64,000 bases of DNA from CALZIK01 sp945787635. GTDB taxonomy: Bacteria; Acidobacteriota; Thermoanaerobaculia; Multivoradales; JAHEKO01. The stretch spans positions 16,096-80,095 of the forward strand of contig CAMYNM010000013.1 of assembly GCA_947259725.1 (NCBI GenBank). The letters are read 5' to 3'. Under the pieces are notes generated by a model. That model was not told where the DNA came from and made no database searches. It saw only the letters and a list, made by a program, of their open reading frames with translations. Shown here in pieces: positions 17,103-25,910 of the stretch. Every line of letters begins with the position of its first letter. The first letter of the stretch is position 1. The translations under genes were made by a program, and so were the position numbers.

Positions 17103-20100
17103 ATGATCGGCTCGACCCTCGCGCACTACAAGATCACGGCCAAGCTCGGCCACGGCGGCATGGGCGAGGTCTACCTGGCCGAGGACACCCGGCTCAAGCG
17201 CAAGGTCGCGCTCAAGGTGTTGTCGGCGGATGTGGCCGGCGACGCGGACCGCCTGGCGCGTTTTCAACGCGAGGCCGAGACCGTCGCCGGGCTGAACCAT
17301 CCCAACATCGTCACCCTGTATTCGGTGGAATCGGAAGAGGAGGTCCACTTCATCACGATGGAGTTGGTGGAGGGCCGCACACTCGACGAGATCATCGCCC
17401 CGGAAGGCCTCTCGCTCGAGAAGGTGTTCGAACTGGCGATTCCCTTTGCCGACGCGCTCAGCGCCGCCCACGAGAGGGGCATCATCCATCGTGACTTGAA
17501 GCCCGCGAATGTCATGGTCACCGACGAGGGGCGGGTGAAGGTGCTGGACTTCGGTTTGGCAAAGCCGGTCGAGGAGCCCGGCTCCGAAGAGGAGGCCACC
17601 CAGCTTCTCACTGAGGAAGGCAGGGTGCTCGGGACGGTGCCCTACATGTCGCCCGAGCAGGTCAAAGGACAGCCTCTGGATCGGCGCTCGGACATCTTCT
17701 CGATGGGCGTGATGCTCTACGAGATGGCGACCGGCTCGCGACCGTTTCAGGGAGAAACCTCGGCGGAGTTGATCTCGTCTATCCTGCGCGACGAGCCGGC
17801 TCCGGTGAGCGAGGTCAAGGTCGACTTGCCGCACCATCTCGGCCGCGTCATCCGTCACTGTCTCGAAAAGAATCCCAAGCGCCGGTACCAGTCGGCACTG
17901 GATATCCGCAACGAGTTGGTGGATCTGCGCAGGGAGGTCGAGTCCGGCTCGGTTGTCAGCGAAAGCGCGATTGGCTCGGTATCGACCTCGGCGCTGCCTG
18001 CGGCCAAGGCTCACCCGGACGGCGAGCAGCCCACGACTTCGCGCACTGGGCGCAAGAGTTGGTGGATGCAGGCCGCGGGCGTGGCCGTGATCGTGGCCGT
18101 CGTTCTGATCGGCCTCAAACTCGCGCAAGGGTCCCGAGACTCGGACAACGTCTCCTCGAGGTCGGGCGCAATGGCCGCTGACACCTCGGACAAGCCTTCG
18201 ATCGCGGTCATGTTCTTCGACAACCTCTCGGGTGATCCGAATCTCGACTGGCTCCGCAACGGCCTGACCGACATGCTGGTCACCGATCTTTCCCAGTCGC
18301 CCGACCTGCGCGTGTTGTCCACGAACCGCGTCTACCAGATCCTCTCCGACATGAAGAAGCTCGACGAGCGCATCGCCTCCTTCGAGGTCATCCGGGAAGT
18401 TGCCGAGCAGGCCTCCGCCGACAAGGTGATTCTCGGGAGCTTTGCCAAGCTGGGTGAGACGATTCGGATCTCGATCACCATCCAGGAGGCCGCGACCGGC
18501 GAGATCCTGAAATCGGACAGCGTCGACGCCAGCGCTCAGGAGGACATCTTCGCGCGAATCGACGATCTGTCGCGAGGCATCCGCCACAGCATCAGGCTTC
18601 CGGGCAAGCCCACGGTCGTTGCGGATCGGAATCTGGCCGAGGTCAGCACCCAGTCGGTCGAGGCGTACCGGCACTATATGGAGGCGGAGCGACTCCACTA
18701 CGAAAGCCGCGATCTCGAGGCGATCGAGCACTACAGGAAGGCGGTCGAGGCCGACCCCGAGTTCGCGATGGCCTGGGCGAAGCTCTCGACCGCCTACAGC
18801 AACACGGGCAGGCAGGCCGAGGGGATCGAGTATGCCGAGCGGGCGATCGAGCATCTGGATCGCTTGACCGAGCCGGAACGGGCCTACATCGAGGGCCGCT
18901 ACTACGGTCGCACCTTGGCGACGTTCGGGCGGGCGATCGAGACCTACAACGCGACGCTCGCCAAGTATCCGCATCTTACGAGCTTGGCCAACAACGTGGG
19001 GATTCTCTATTCAAGTGTGTGGCTCTACGAGGAGGCGATTGCCGCCTTCGAAGGAGCCCTCGTGCACGGCGACCGGTTTCCGGGCACCCACGGCGGACTG
19101 GCCGAGGCACATTTCTCGCTCGGCGAGACTGCCGAGGCGTCCGCTGTGCTCGACCGTTTTCTCGCCGAGAATCCGACGCAGTTCACCGGCTATCTCTACC
19201 GCGCCGAAATGAAGTTGGCGATGGGCGACATCGCCGGCGCCAAGGCCGACCTCGAGCGGGTCGAAGAGCTGCAGCCGGGGTACTTCGCTCTGGAGTTCTC
19301 ACGGTACGCGATCGGGGTGCTCGAGCGGGATTGGGATCGGGTCTCCGAGTCGATCGAAAAGCTTCGAGCTCTGCCGTTTGCCTTTGCGAAGGCGGCTGCC
19401 TACGGCCTCGAGATCAACAAGCTCTTCTATCTCGGCAATTGGACCGAAGCGATCGCGCTCATCGAGCCCGCAATCGAGGCTTGGGGCGGTCCCAGCGTTC
19501 AGCGCGCCGGTGTGTTGCTGAACATCGCGATGGGTTTTTACTTGAATGGAGAAGCGGAGCCGGCGCTCCGATACGCCCGGGCGGCTCGCGAAGAGGGCCG
19601 TGACGACGCGCCGGACTACCTCGCCCATGGCATCGAAGCGCTTGCCCACCAGGCCCTGGGCCAGGAGCGACGCGCCGACCTTCTCATCGAGGAGCTAGCG
19701 CGGCGGGCGCAAGCCGTGCCGGGCCACACTCTCGAGTTCTGGCTGCATGAAACGCGCGGCCGGCTGGCGCTGGCGAGAGGCGCGACCGGCGAGGGCATCG
19801 CTGAGCTCGAAAAGGCTGAAGCCCTGCTTCCGAGCTTCGACCAGAACAGCTGCCGGGTCTGGTTCGCGCTCGGTGACGCGTACCTTGAAGCCGGACGATC
19901 GCGCGACGCAGAGGCGAGGTTTCGCAAAATCCTCGAGTCCAATTCGGCCCGGGCGTTTTCCGGAGCCGAGTACGTGAGAAGCCATCTGCGCCTGGCGGAG
20001 CTCCTGAGGGAGCGCGGCGAGCTCGATGCCGCGCGCGAGCTCTACAAAACGTTTCTCGACTACTGGGAGAACGGCGATACCGACCGCTCGCAAGTCGCTC

Positions 20101-20129
20101 GGGCGCGGGAGTTTCTGGCTCGATCCTAG
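17103..20129 (+). CDS. Hanks-type Ser/Thr protein kinase with TolB-like and TPR C-terminus
   Basis: 1008 residues from ATG 17103, the start that gives the usual MIG.TLAHYKI beginning; the frame is open to 17088. The kinase domain covers about residues 9-270: GHGGMGEVY loop, Lys38, HRDLKPAN (catalytic Asp131) and DFG (Asp149). A single membrane helix lies at about 321-341, so the kinase is cytoplasmic and the rest extracytoplasmic if the usual topology holds. Residues about 365-500 (SIAVMFFDNLSGDPNLDWL) resemble the FlgO/TolB-N domain often found in such kinases. Multiple TPR units follow to the C-terminus. This architecture is abundant in Acidobacteriota. The partner or stimulus is unknown. 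Confidence 0.9.
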   Translation: MIGSTLAHYKITAKLGHGGMGEVYLAEDTRLKRKVALKVLSADVAGDADRLARFQREAETVAGLNHPNIVTLYSVESEEEVHFITMELVEGRTLDEIIAPEGLSLEKVFELAIPFADALSAAHERGIIHRDLKPANVMVTDEGRVKVLDFGLAKPVEEPGSEEEATQLLTEEGRVLGTVPYMSPEQVKGQPLDRRSDIFSMGVMLYEMATGSRPFQGETSAELISSILRDEPAPVSEVKVDLPHHLGRVIRHCLEKNPKRRYQSALDIRNELVDLRREVESGSVVSESAIGSVSTSALPAAKAHPDGEQPTTSRTGRKSWWMQAAGVAVIVAVVLIGLKLAQGSRDSDNVSSRSGAMAADTSDKPSIAVMFFDNLSGDPNLDWLRNGLTDMLVTDLSQSPDLRVLSTNRVYQILSDMKKLDERIASFEVIREVAEQASADKVILGSFAKLGETIRISITIQEAATGEILKSDSVDASAQEDIFARIDDLSRGIRHSIRLPGKPTVVADRNLAEVSTQSVEAYRHYMEAERLHYESRDLEAIEHYRKAVEADPEFAMAWAKLSTAYSNTGRQAEGIEYAERAIEHLDRLTEPERAYIEGRYYGRTLATFGRAIETYNATLAKYPHLTSLANNVGILYSSVWLYEEAIAAFEGALVHGDRFPGTHGGLAEAHFSLGETAEASAVLDRFLAENPTQFTGYLYRAEMKLAMGDIAGAKADLERVEELQPGYFALEFSRYAIGVLERDWDRVSESIEKLRALPFAFAKAAAYGLEINKLFYLGNWTEAIALIEPAIEAWGGPSVQRAGVLLNIAMGFYLNGEAEPALRYARAAREEGRDDAPDYLAHGIEALAHQALGQERRADLLIEELARRAQAVPGHTLEFWLHETRGRLALARGATGEGIAELEKAEALLPSFDQNSCRVWFALGDAYLEAGRSRDAEARFRKILESNSARAFSGAEYVRSHLRLAELLRERGELDAARELYKTFLDYWENGDTDRSQVARAREFLARS

Positions 20130-20288
20130 GCTCGGGCGAGACTGACCCTTCGAGCGACTCGATCACAGCGGTTGACGTGACGTTATGAGAGCCGTAACGA
20201 GGGTGATCGAGGCTCGCGATAAGATTCCCGTAACGCGAGAGCAAGCCCCGCCTCTTCTGGGCGGCGGCAGAATTCATAGGAGTCGAAA

Positions 20289-21071
20289 ATGTTGAAGAGA
20301 CTAACGCAGAGATCGGTGCCTTTGTTGGCAGCGATCGTTCTGGCGACGCCGGTTTCGGCGCAGCTCAATCGCTTCGCGCAGGGTTTCAACTCGGCGATGC
20401 CCGAGGGGACCTGGCCCGAGGCGGTGATGTGCGGCGAGCCCTTTACGGTCGACGTCACGATGACCAACCCGCACCGGGCGCCGTGGACCGAGGCGGAGTT
20501 CCACAAGCTGGGGCCGCTCATGGGCGACAAAGAGCCCTTCCGACCGGACGGCCTCCGGGTCAAGATGCCGGACGGCACCAGCGTTCCCTACGGCGGCAAG
20601 CACACTTTTACTCTCGAGCTGACCGCTCCCGAGGAGGCGGGCACCTACGAGACCCAGTGGTCGATGATGCAGAAGGGCGAGCCCTACGGCATTCCGATCA
20701 AGAAGTCGATCCGTGTCTACTGCGACCACGTCGAGCTCGGGCGAGCGCTGTTTCCAGAAGAGGTCGCCTGCGGCGAGTCCTTCACCGCGGAGGTCCGGAT
20801 GAAGAACGCGGGCAAGTCGGCCTGGACCGAGGCCAGGTTCTACAAGTTGGGGCCGGTGATGGGCGAGAAGGAGCCGTTTCGACCCGACGGGCACAAGTTC
20901 AAGATGCCGGACGGCACCGAAGTAGTCCCGGGCGATAAGTACGTCTTCGAGCTCGAGCTGACCGCCCCTGCGACCAACGGCACCTACGAGACCAAGTGGG
21001 TGATGATGCAGGGCGGCACACCCTTCGGCGAGGAGATCTCGAGGACCATCCAGGTCAAGTGCAAGAGATAG
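20289..21071 (+). CDS. Exported protein with two tandem NBR1-type Ig-like domains
   Basis: 260 residues. A signal peptide ends at VSAQ, and AGGAG precedes ATG 20289. The mature protein is two copies of the same domain (about 39-145 and 151-258): each starts with a Cys-Gly-Glu-x-Phe strand, then WTEA.F.KLGP.MG.KEPFRPDG and ends with GTYET.W.MM..G.P.G. The tryptophan pattern fits the Ig-like domain of the NBR1 (next to BRCA1) family, which occurs in eukaryotic autophagy receptors and in some bacterial secreted proteins. The copies are highly similar, pointing to recent duplication. Each has a pair of cysteines near its ends that could form a disulfide. Function unknown. Confidence 0.72.
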   Translation: MLKRLTQRSVPLLAAIVLATPVSAQLNRFAQGFNSAMPEGTWPEAVMCGEPFTVDVTMTNPHRAPWTEAEFHKLGPLMGDKEPFRPDGLRVKMPDGTSVPYGGKHTFTLELTAPEEAGTYETQWSMMQKGEPYGIPIKKSIRVYCDHVELGRALFPEEVACGESFTAEVRMKNAGKSAWTEARFYKLGPVMGEKEPFRPDGHKFKMPDGTEVVPGDKYVFELELTAPATNGTYETKWVMMQGGTPFGEEISRTIQVKCKR

Positions 21072-21101
21072 CCCGGGTAGCGACCGCACGCGCGGTGCGC
21101 C

Positions 21102-21130
21102 AAGGCGGAGCTCGGCTCCGCCTTTTTTTT
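21102..21130 (+). terminator. Intrinsic terminator after the NBR1-Ig gene
   Basis: A perfect 10-bp stem (AAGGCGGAGC, 21102-21111, with its complement at 21115-21124) closes a 3-base TCG loop and runs directly into a tract of eight T (21123-21130). It lies 30 bases after the stop at 21071, between convergent genes, and is oriented for the plus-strand gene. Confidence 0.92.
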
Positions 21131-21141
21131 GCGAGCGCTAC

Positions 21142-22224
21142 TCAGGCTCGCCGCGTCTCGAGTCCCCCTACCGTAACCCCCTCGAGGTTGTCGACGAAGT
21201 CCGAGCCGAAGGCCTGAGACGGCGTCCATGCGCCGGGCGGTACATCTCCCTCGAGCACCCGACGGGCGCATTCGACCGATGAGACCGCGGTGAACGCGTA
21301 GCCCTCCGGTGTCTCCAGAGTCGAGCTGACGCGCTCGCCGGAAGGGTTCGCGACTTCGCCCCAGAGGAAGGTGCGCGCGGAGTTCCTGGTTTCCGAGTCC
21401 GGCCCGGTCACGGTCTTGTCGATTCGCCACTCGAGGAAGCGCTTCACGGCCCGCAATCCGGCGAGCGGCAGGAAGGCCCGGAGCCGCCGCGCCCGCCGGA
21501 TGGCCGCCGGTGACTGCCCGGTGTAGACCCGGATGTTGGGAATCCCGGTGGAATGAAACGCCGTCGACACGTCTCCCCACGGAATGGTCATCGCCCACCG
21601 GGGACCGCAAGAGAACTCGATCTCCTTCGCGTCCCAGGCGAGGGGCACGGGTCTGATCCGGCCGTCCTTGCGGATGGCCCCGGCATCGGGAAGCGCCGCG
21701 ATCATGGTCTTGAGCGTGCCCCGGCTGGCCGAGCCCCCGCTCGCGGTGAAGGCGAGCTCGAGGTGGGTCGCATCGGGCAGGGCTTGCGACAGCCGGGCCG
21801 CCAGGCAGTCGGTCGGCACAACGTCGAAGCCGACCCCGGGCATAAGCGCGATGCCGGCGTTCTCGGCTTCTCGGTGCCGCGCGAGCACGCTCTCGAAGAC
21901 CGCGATCTCGCCGGTGATGTCGAGATAGTGGGCTCCGGTTGCAAGGCAGGCCGCGACCATCGGGGCGCTGGTGCGAACGAAGGGTCCGGCGCAGTGCAGC
22001 ACGCAATCGACGTCCTGGAGCGTGCGCTCGAGCCCTCTGCGATCGGCGAGGTCGGCCGAACGCCAGGGCAGGTCGTGCTCACCGGCCATCGCCTCGACGC
22101 GCTCTGGGCTCCGGCCCGCGAGGATCGGCGTCATTCCCCGCCGCCGGGCCTCCTCGACCGTCAACCGGCCGGTGTAGCCGGTCGCGCCGTAGATCATCCA
22201 GTTCAAAACCGCCACGAGGAGCAT
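21142..22224 (-). CDS. Saccharopine dehydrogenase-like / trans-acting enoyl reductase family protein
   Basis: 360 residues. The N-terminus has a Rossmann nucleotide-binding motif (YGATGYTGRL) and continues with LAGRSPERVEAMAG, DCVLHCAGPF and HYLDITGE, the pattern of the saccharopine dehydrogenase NADP-binding family and the trans-acting enoyl reductase group. Members use NAD(P)H; the substrate here is unknown and neighbours give no clue. The gene is divergent from yceH with only 27 bases between the two starts, so both promoters must overlap the other gene. It ends 11 bases from the terminator of the convergent NBR1-Ig gene. Confidence 0.82.
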   Translation of the reverse strand: MLLVAVLNWMIYGATGYTGRLTVEEARRRGMTPILAGRSPERVEAMAGEHDLPWRSADLADRRGLERTLQDVDCVLHCAGPFVRTSAPMVAACLATGAHYLDITGEIAVFESVLARHREAENAGIALMPGVGFDVVPTDCLAARLSQALPDATHLELAFTASGGSASRGTLKTMIAALPDAGAIRKDGRIRPVPLAWDAKEIEFSCGPRWAMTIPWGDVSTAFHSTGIPNIRVYTGQSPAAIRRARRLRAFLPLAGLRAVKRFLEWRIDKTVTGPDSETRNSARTFLWGEVANPSGERVSSTLETPEGYAFTAVSSVECARRVLEGDVPPGAWTPSQAFGSDFVDNLEGVTVGGLETRRA

Positions 22225-22251
22225 TGTAGTTCGGGTAAGGTATCCCGGATC

Positions 22252-22893
22252 ATGAAGATCATCGACGATCTCGACCCGGTCCAGACCCGCGTTTTGGGAG
22301 CTCTCTTGGAGAAGGAGCAGGCGACGCCTGACTACTACCCTTTGACGGTCAACGCTCTGATCGCCGCCTGCAATCAGAAGAGCAACCGCGAGCCGGTGAC
22401 CGAGCTCACCGAAACCGAGATCGTCGAGACCCTGGACGGCCTGGCCGCCGACACGCTCGTCTGGCGCAGCGACGGAGCGCGGGTCGAGCGCTGGCGCCAG
22501 TCGATCAGCCGCAGGCTCGAGCTCGACCCCGAGGAGAGGGCGGTCCTGACGCTGCTCATGCTGCGTGGACCCCAGACCGTCGGCGAGCTGCGTACGCGCA
22601 GCTCACGCCTCCATCAATTCGAGAGCCTGAGCGAGATCGAGCAAGCGCTCGATCGACTACGCACCGAAGGGCGTGAGCTGGTCGTCGAGCTACCGCGCCG
22701 TCCGGGACAGAAAGAGAATCGCTGGGCCCAGGTCCTGAGCGGCCCGGTCGAGGAGCCGGCGCCTGCAGTCGGAGCGCCGACCCGCTCGAGGCTCCCAGGG
22801 CTCGAGGAGCGGATCGCCTCTCTCGAGTCCCGGGTCGAGGAACTGGCCGCGCGGCTCGAGCGCCTCGGCGCCCCGGGCGATAGTCGCGACTGA
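22252..22893 (+). CDS. yceH: YceH (DUF480) family protein
   Basis: 213 residues starting at ATG 22252, where the conserved sequence begins; the longer open frame upstream is antisense to the neighbouring dehydrogenase. It matches YceH throughout: LDPVQTRVLGALLEKEQATPDYYP, NALIAACNQKSNREPV, LMLRGPQTVGELRTRS and the C-terminal acidic-basic coiled coil (LEERIASLESRVEELAARLE). YceH proteins form a two winged-helix fold; the function is not firmly established. No signal peptide, so cytoplasmic. Confidence 0.9.
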   Translation: MKIIDDLDPVQTRVLGALLEKEQATPDYYPLTVNALIAACNQKSNREPVTELTETEIVETLDGLAADTLVWRSDGARVERWRQSISRRLELDPEERAVLTLLMLRGPQTVGELRTRSSRLHQFESLSEIEQALDRLRTEGRELVVELPRRPGQKENRWAQVLSGPVEEPAPAVGAPTRSRLPGLEERIASLESRVEELAARLERLGAPGDSRD

Positions 22894-22901
22894 TCAGCCG
22901 A

Positions 22902-23168
22902 TCAGACGCCGAAGTCCTCCGGGGGCACTCCGAGGAGATCGCAGAGAGCTCGGACCGTGCTCGGTGAGAGGGCCTCGTCGCCGTCCATCCTGGTCAGAGA
23001 AAGCGAGGACAGGTCCACGGCGTCCCCGAAGGTGTGCTCGACCTGACGGGCGAACTCGGCGAGCGTGGGGCGCCTCCAATCACGAAGCAGCTTGTCTTCG
23101 AACGAGCGCCGCGGGCGCCGGGGAATGACGCTGGGAAGCGTGTGCTGGAATCCTGTGGATTGGCGCAT
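22902..23168 (-). CDS. Small hypothetical protein
   Basis: 88 residues that I do not recognise. The start is well supported: a purine-rich ribosome site (AAGGAAGGGAG) lies 7 bases before ATG 23168. The C-terminal half (PTLAEFARQVEHTFGD then STVRALCDLLGVPPEDFG) has the look of helical, XRE-like helix-turn-helix sequence, ending in a phrase typical of HTH regulators, but no clear recognition helix is visible. It is convergent with yceH (8 bases apart) and divergent from the rhomboid gene. A regulator is possible; no function is assigned. Confidence 0.6.
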   Translation of the reverse strand: MRQSTGFQHTLPSVIPRRPRRSFEDKLLRDWRRPTLAEFARQVEHTFGDAVDLSSLSLTRMDGDEALSPSTVRALCDLLGVPPEDFGV

Positions 23169-23324
23169 GATGCTGCTCCCTTCCTTCTCATGAATACGGG
23201 GCTTCGGCGAAGCGGGCTCTCTTGCTAGATCTGATCTGGACGCGGTTCATGTAGCTGAGCCGCGCCTTCACCTCTGTAGTTTGAACTTGCATATTGCGGG
23301 CCAGCCTCCGACAATCAGCCCGCG

Positions 23325-24089
23325 ATGATCCCGATTCGAGACGAGAATCCGACCCTCCGGCCACCGTACGCGACGCTGGCGCTCGTGGCCGCGAACGTTG
23401 TTGTATGGCTCGTGATCCAGGGAGGCGGTCTCGGACCGGTCCTGGCCGAGTCGATCTGCAGCTACGGCCTCATCCCGGGAGAGCTTCTGGGCAAGCTTCC
23501 CTCAGGCTCGGCGATCCAACTCGGCGGTGGACTCCTCTGCCCGGTGGACGCCTCGGGAGCCTGGTGGACCGCGGTCAGCTCGATGTTCATGCACGGTGGT
23601 TGGATGCATCTGATTGGCAATCTCTGGTTTCTGTGGGTTTTCGGAAACAACGTCGAGGACGTGATGGGGCGAGCCAAGTTCGTCGTCTTCTATCTGCTCT
23701 GCGGCTTTGCCGCCGATGCGGCGCAAATCCTGTCGAACCCGGACAGCGCGATTCCAATGGTCGGAGCCTCGGGCGCGATCGGCGGCGTGATGGGCGCTTA
23801 TGCCGTGCTTTTTCCCAAGGTCCGGGTGCACACCCTCCTGATTCTGGGATTCCTGGTGCGGATGATCAGCGTGCCGGCTTGGGGAATGCTGGGTTATTGG
23901 TTCGGCTTTCAGGTGATCATGGGTCTGCCCAGCCTCGGCAGTGAAGCGGGTGGGGTTGCGTTCTGGGCTCACGTCGGCGGATTCTTGGCGGGCGTGGTCC
24001 TGGTTCTCGCGTTCCGGAGTCCGCGTCTGGTCGCTGCCCACCGCCGCCTGACCTCGCGCTCCGCGCCGCAATTCCGCGGTTGGCCGTGA
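23325..24089 (+). CDS. Rhomboid family intramembrane serine protease
   Basis: 254 residues with about six membrane helices. The catalytic dyad is visible: Ser149 in GASGAIGG and His216 in AHVGGFLAG; MHGGWMHLIGNLWFLWVFG is the conserved L1/helix 2 region. The N-terminal PIRDENPT is the common start in this subfamily. Rhomboids cut membrane proteins within the bilayer; substrates are unknown here. Two cysteines (Cys45, Cys72) fall in the first external loop. It is followed at 21 bases by rarD. Confidence 0.9.
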   Translation: MIPIRDENPTLRPPYATLALVAANVVVWLVIQGGGLGPVLAESICSYGLIPGELLGKLPSGSAIQLGGGLLCPVDASGAWWTAVSSMFMHGGWMHLIGNLWFLWVFGNNVEDVMGRAKFVVFYLLCGFAADAAQILSNPDSAIPMVGASGAIGGVMGAYAVLFPKVRVHTLLILGFLVRMISVPAWGMLGYWFGFQVIMGLPSLGSEAGGVAFWAHVGGFLAGVVLVLAFRSPRLVAAHRRLTSRSAPQFRGWP

Positions 24090-24109
24090 TGCGCGGGCGC
24101 TAGAGCCCC

Positions 24110-25003
24110 TTGCGAACCGATCCGAGAGGCCTGGCGCTCACCCTGGGCGCGTTCCTGATCTGGGGCCTGAGCCCGGTGTTCTGGAAGCTTCTGATCGCCG
24201 TTCCTTCAAGTCAATTGCTCGCCCACCGAATCCTGTGGGCGGCGCTCATGCTGCTCGTGCTGATGTTCGTCCAGAGCCGTTGGAGCGAGGTGCGCCGGGT
24301 GCTCGGCTCGCGCAGGGTGGTTCTGACACTCCTGGCCACGACCTTTCTTATCGGCTCGAACTGGCTGCTCTACATCTGGGCGATCGTCAGCGACCGGATT
24401 CTCCAGGCCAGTCTCGGCTATTACATCAATCCCCTGGTCACCGTGGTGCTCGCGATGGTCTTCGTCAAGGAGCGGCTCAATCGCACGCAATGGTGGTGCA
24501 TCGCCCTGGCATCGGCCGGAATCACGCTGCTGGTGTGGAGACAGAGCGAGTTACCGTGGATCGCGTTGGTTCTCGCGGTGACCTTCGGTTTCTACGGTCT
24601 GCTGCGCAAACAGGTAGGAGCCGAGGCGGAGGTCGGGCTCTTCGTCGAGACCTCGGTGCTCCTACCCTTGGTCCTCGGCTATCTGATCTGGCTCGAGAAG
24701 ACGGGCCTGGGTGCGATGGGGCACAGCGGCGTCGCCATCGACGCGCTGTTGGTCGCCTCGGGTCTGATCACCGCGGTGCCGCTTCTGCTCTTCACCCACG
24801 GCGCCCGGAGAATTCCACTCTCGACCGTGGGGTTTCTTCAGTTCTTCGCTCCGACTCTTCAGTTTTTGCTGGCGGTCTTTCTCTATCGGGAGCCGTTCAC
24901 GGCGATGCACTTGGCGGCGTTTTCGCTCATCTGGGCGTCTCTTGCGCTTTTCAGCTGGGATCTTCGCCGGCGATGGCGCAGGCGCCGGCTGCCAGCGATC
25001 TGA
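24110..25003 (+). CDS. rarD: EamA family transporter RarD
   Basis: 297 residues with ten predicted helices. The RarD signature is clear: FLIWGLSPVFWKLL, LLAHRILWAALML, GSNWLLYIWAI, LGYYINPLVTVVL and FLQFFAPTLQFLLAVFLYREP. RarD proteins are drug/metabolite superfamily exporters or permeases, first linked to chloramphenicol sensitivity; the natural substrate is uncertain. A TTG at 24110 is the first usable start because an in-frame stop precedes it, and no strong ribosome site is seen. It probably shares the transcript of the rhomboid gene. Confidence 0.87.
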   Translation: MRTDPRGLALTLGAFLIWGLSPVFWKLLIAVPSSQLLAHRILWAALMLLVLMFVQSRWSEVRRVLGSRRVVLTLLATTFLIGSNWLLYIWAIVSDRILQASLGYYINPLVTVVLAMVFVKERLNRTQWWCIALASAGITLLVWRQSELPWIALVLAVTFGFYGLLRKQVGAEAEVGLFVETSVLLPLVLGYLIWLEKTGLGAMGHSGVAIDALLVASGLITAVPLLLFTHGARRIPLSTVGFLQFFAPTLQFLLAVFLYREPFTAMHLAAFSLIWASLALFSWDLRRRWRRRRLPAI

Positions 25004-25004
25004 G

Positions 25005-25865
25005 CTAGCCCGCGAACGCGACTTGAGGCAGCAGGATGATGCCGTGCGCGATGGAACTGGCAAACACCGCGCCGGTCTTCGCGCGGACGAATCCGAAGAT
25101 GCAGCCGACGGCGCCGGTCCAGAGCGCCCATGGCCAATCACCGCCGGTCGAACTCATGATCGGGTGGAAGAGACCAAAGAGCACGCCCGCAACCAGCAGC
25201 CCCGGGCCGAAGCTGGTGTGGAACAGGCGGTAGGTTGTCCCAAAGACATCGTCGAGTCGTCCCTGTAGGTAGCCGCGAAAGAAGAACTCTTCGAGAAGCG
25301 CCACGAAGAGCAGCACGTAGATCGTCCGGGTCAAGAGCGGCGCCCGGGCGTGAACCAGGGCACCGACTGCGAGGCCCGCGGCGAGGGCGCCCGCGTAGAG
25401 GAGCACCGAATGCGCGCCAACGGCCTGTGGAGCAAGCGAAGGCCGCTTGGAGATCGTCCACAGCGCCAGAAGCCCGGCGAGGGCGAAGCCCGAGGCTAGG
25501 ATTCCCGCGCCGGGCCAGCTCTTGGGCTCGAGCCCGAGGCTCATGGTCACCGGAAAAAGCATCGTGGCCGGAAGCAGAACGCTTCCGACGATCGCGCCGA
25601 CCTTGGCGTGGTAGCCGAGTCTGTTGCTCGCCAGAGCGTAGCTGTTCGAACCGGTGCCACTTCGCAGAAGGGCGACGGCCGGCAGTGCCAGAAAGAGAAG
25701 ACCGTTTGAGAGAAAAGAAGCGCCCAGCTTGGCCTGCTGCCAGTCCATGAATCCGGTGCTTCGGAAAGTGCGGCCGATGATGACGAAGCTCACGAGCACG
25801 GCAACGACCTCGACCAGGGCCGGCACCCTGCGCGTCTCGGACGGAGGATCGGTCATTCGGCCCAT
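25005..25865 (-). CDS. CPBP family intramembrane glutamic endopeptidase
   Basis: 286 residues, mostly hydrophobic with about eight helices. The CPBP (Abi/CAAX-like) motifs are all present: LEEFFFRGYLQ (Glu192, Glu193, Arg197), GLFHP (His234) and SSIAHG (His274), which form the glutamate active site of Rce1-like proteases. Bacterial members are linked to prenyl-protein processing, bacteriocin immunity or unknown roles. ATG 25865 has AAAGG five bases before it; ATG 25856 is an alternative. It ends one base from the convergent rarD. Confidence 0.87.
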   Translation of the reverse strand: MGRMTDPPSETRRVPALVEVVAVLVSFVIIGRTFRSTGFMDWQQAKLGASFLSNGLLFLALPAVALLRSGTGSNSYALASNRLGYHAKVGAIVGSVLLPATMLFPVTMSLGLEPKSWPGAGILASGFALAGLLALWTISKRPSLAPQAVGAHSVLLYAGALAAGLAVGALVHARAPLLTRTIYVLLFVALLEEFFFRGYLQGRLDDVFGTTYRLFHTSFGPGLLVAGVLFGLFHPIMSSTGGDWPWALWTGAVGCIFGFVRAKTGAVFASSIAHGIILLPQVAFAG

Positions 25866-25910
25866 GCTAACCTTTCGCTCGGCATAACGAATCCCGAAGG
25901 AGGCTCGAAC

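Noticed and set aside
17007..18974. 655-residue frame on the minus strand
   Set aside because: It is antisense to the Ser/Thr kinase, shows no domain or ribosome site, and reflects high GC with RNY-type codon bias on the opposite strand.
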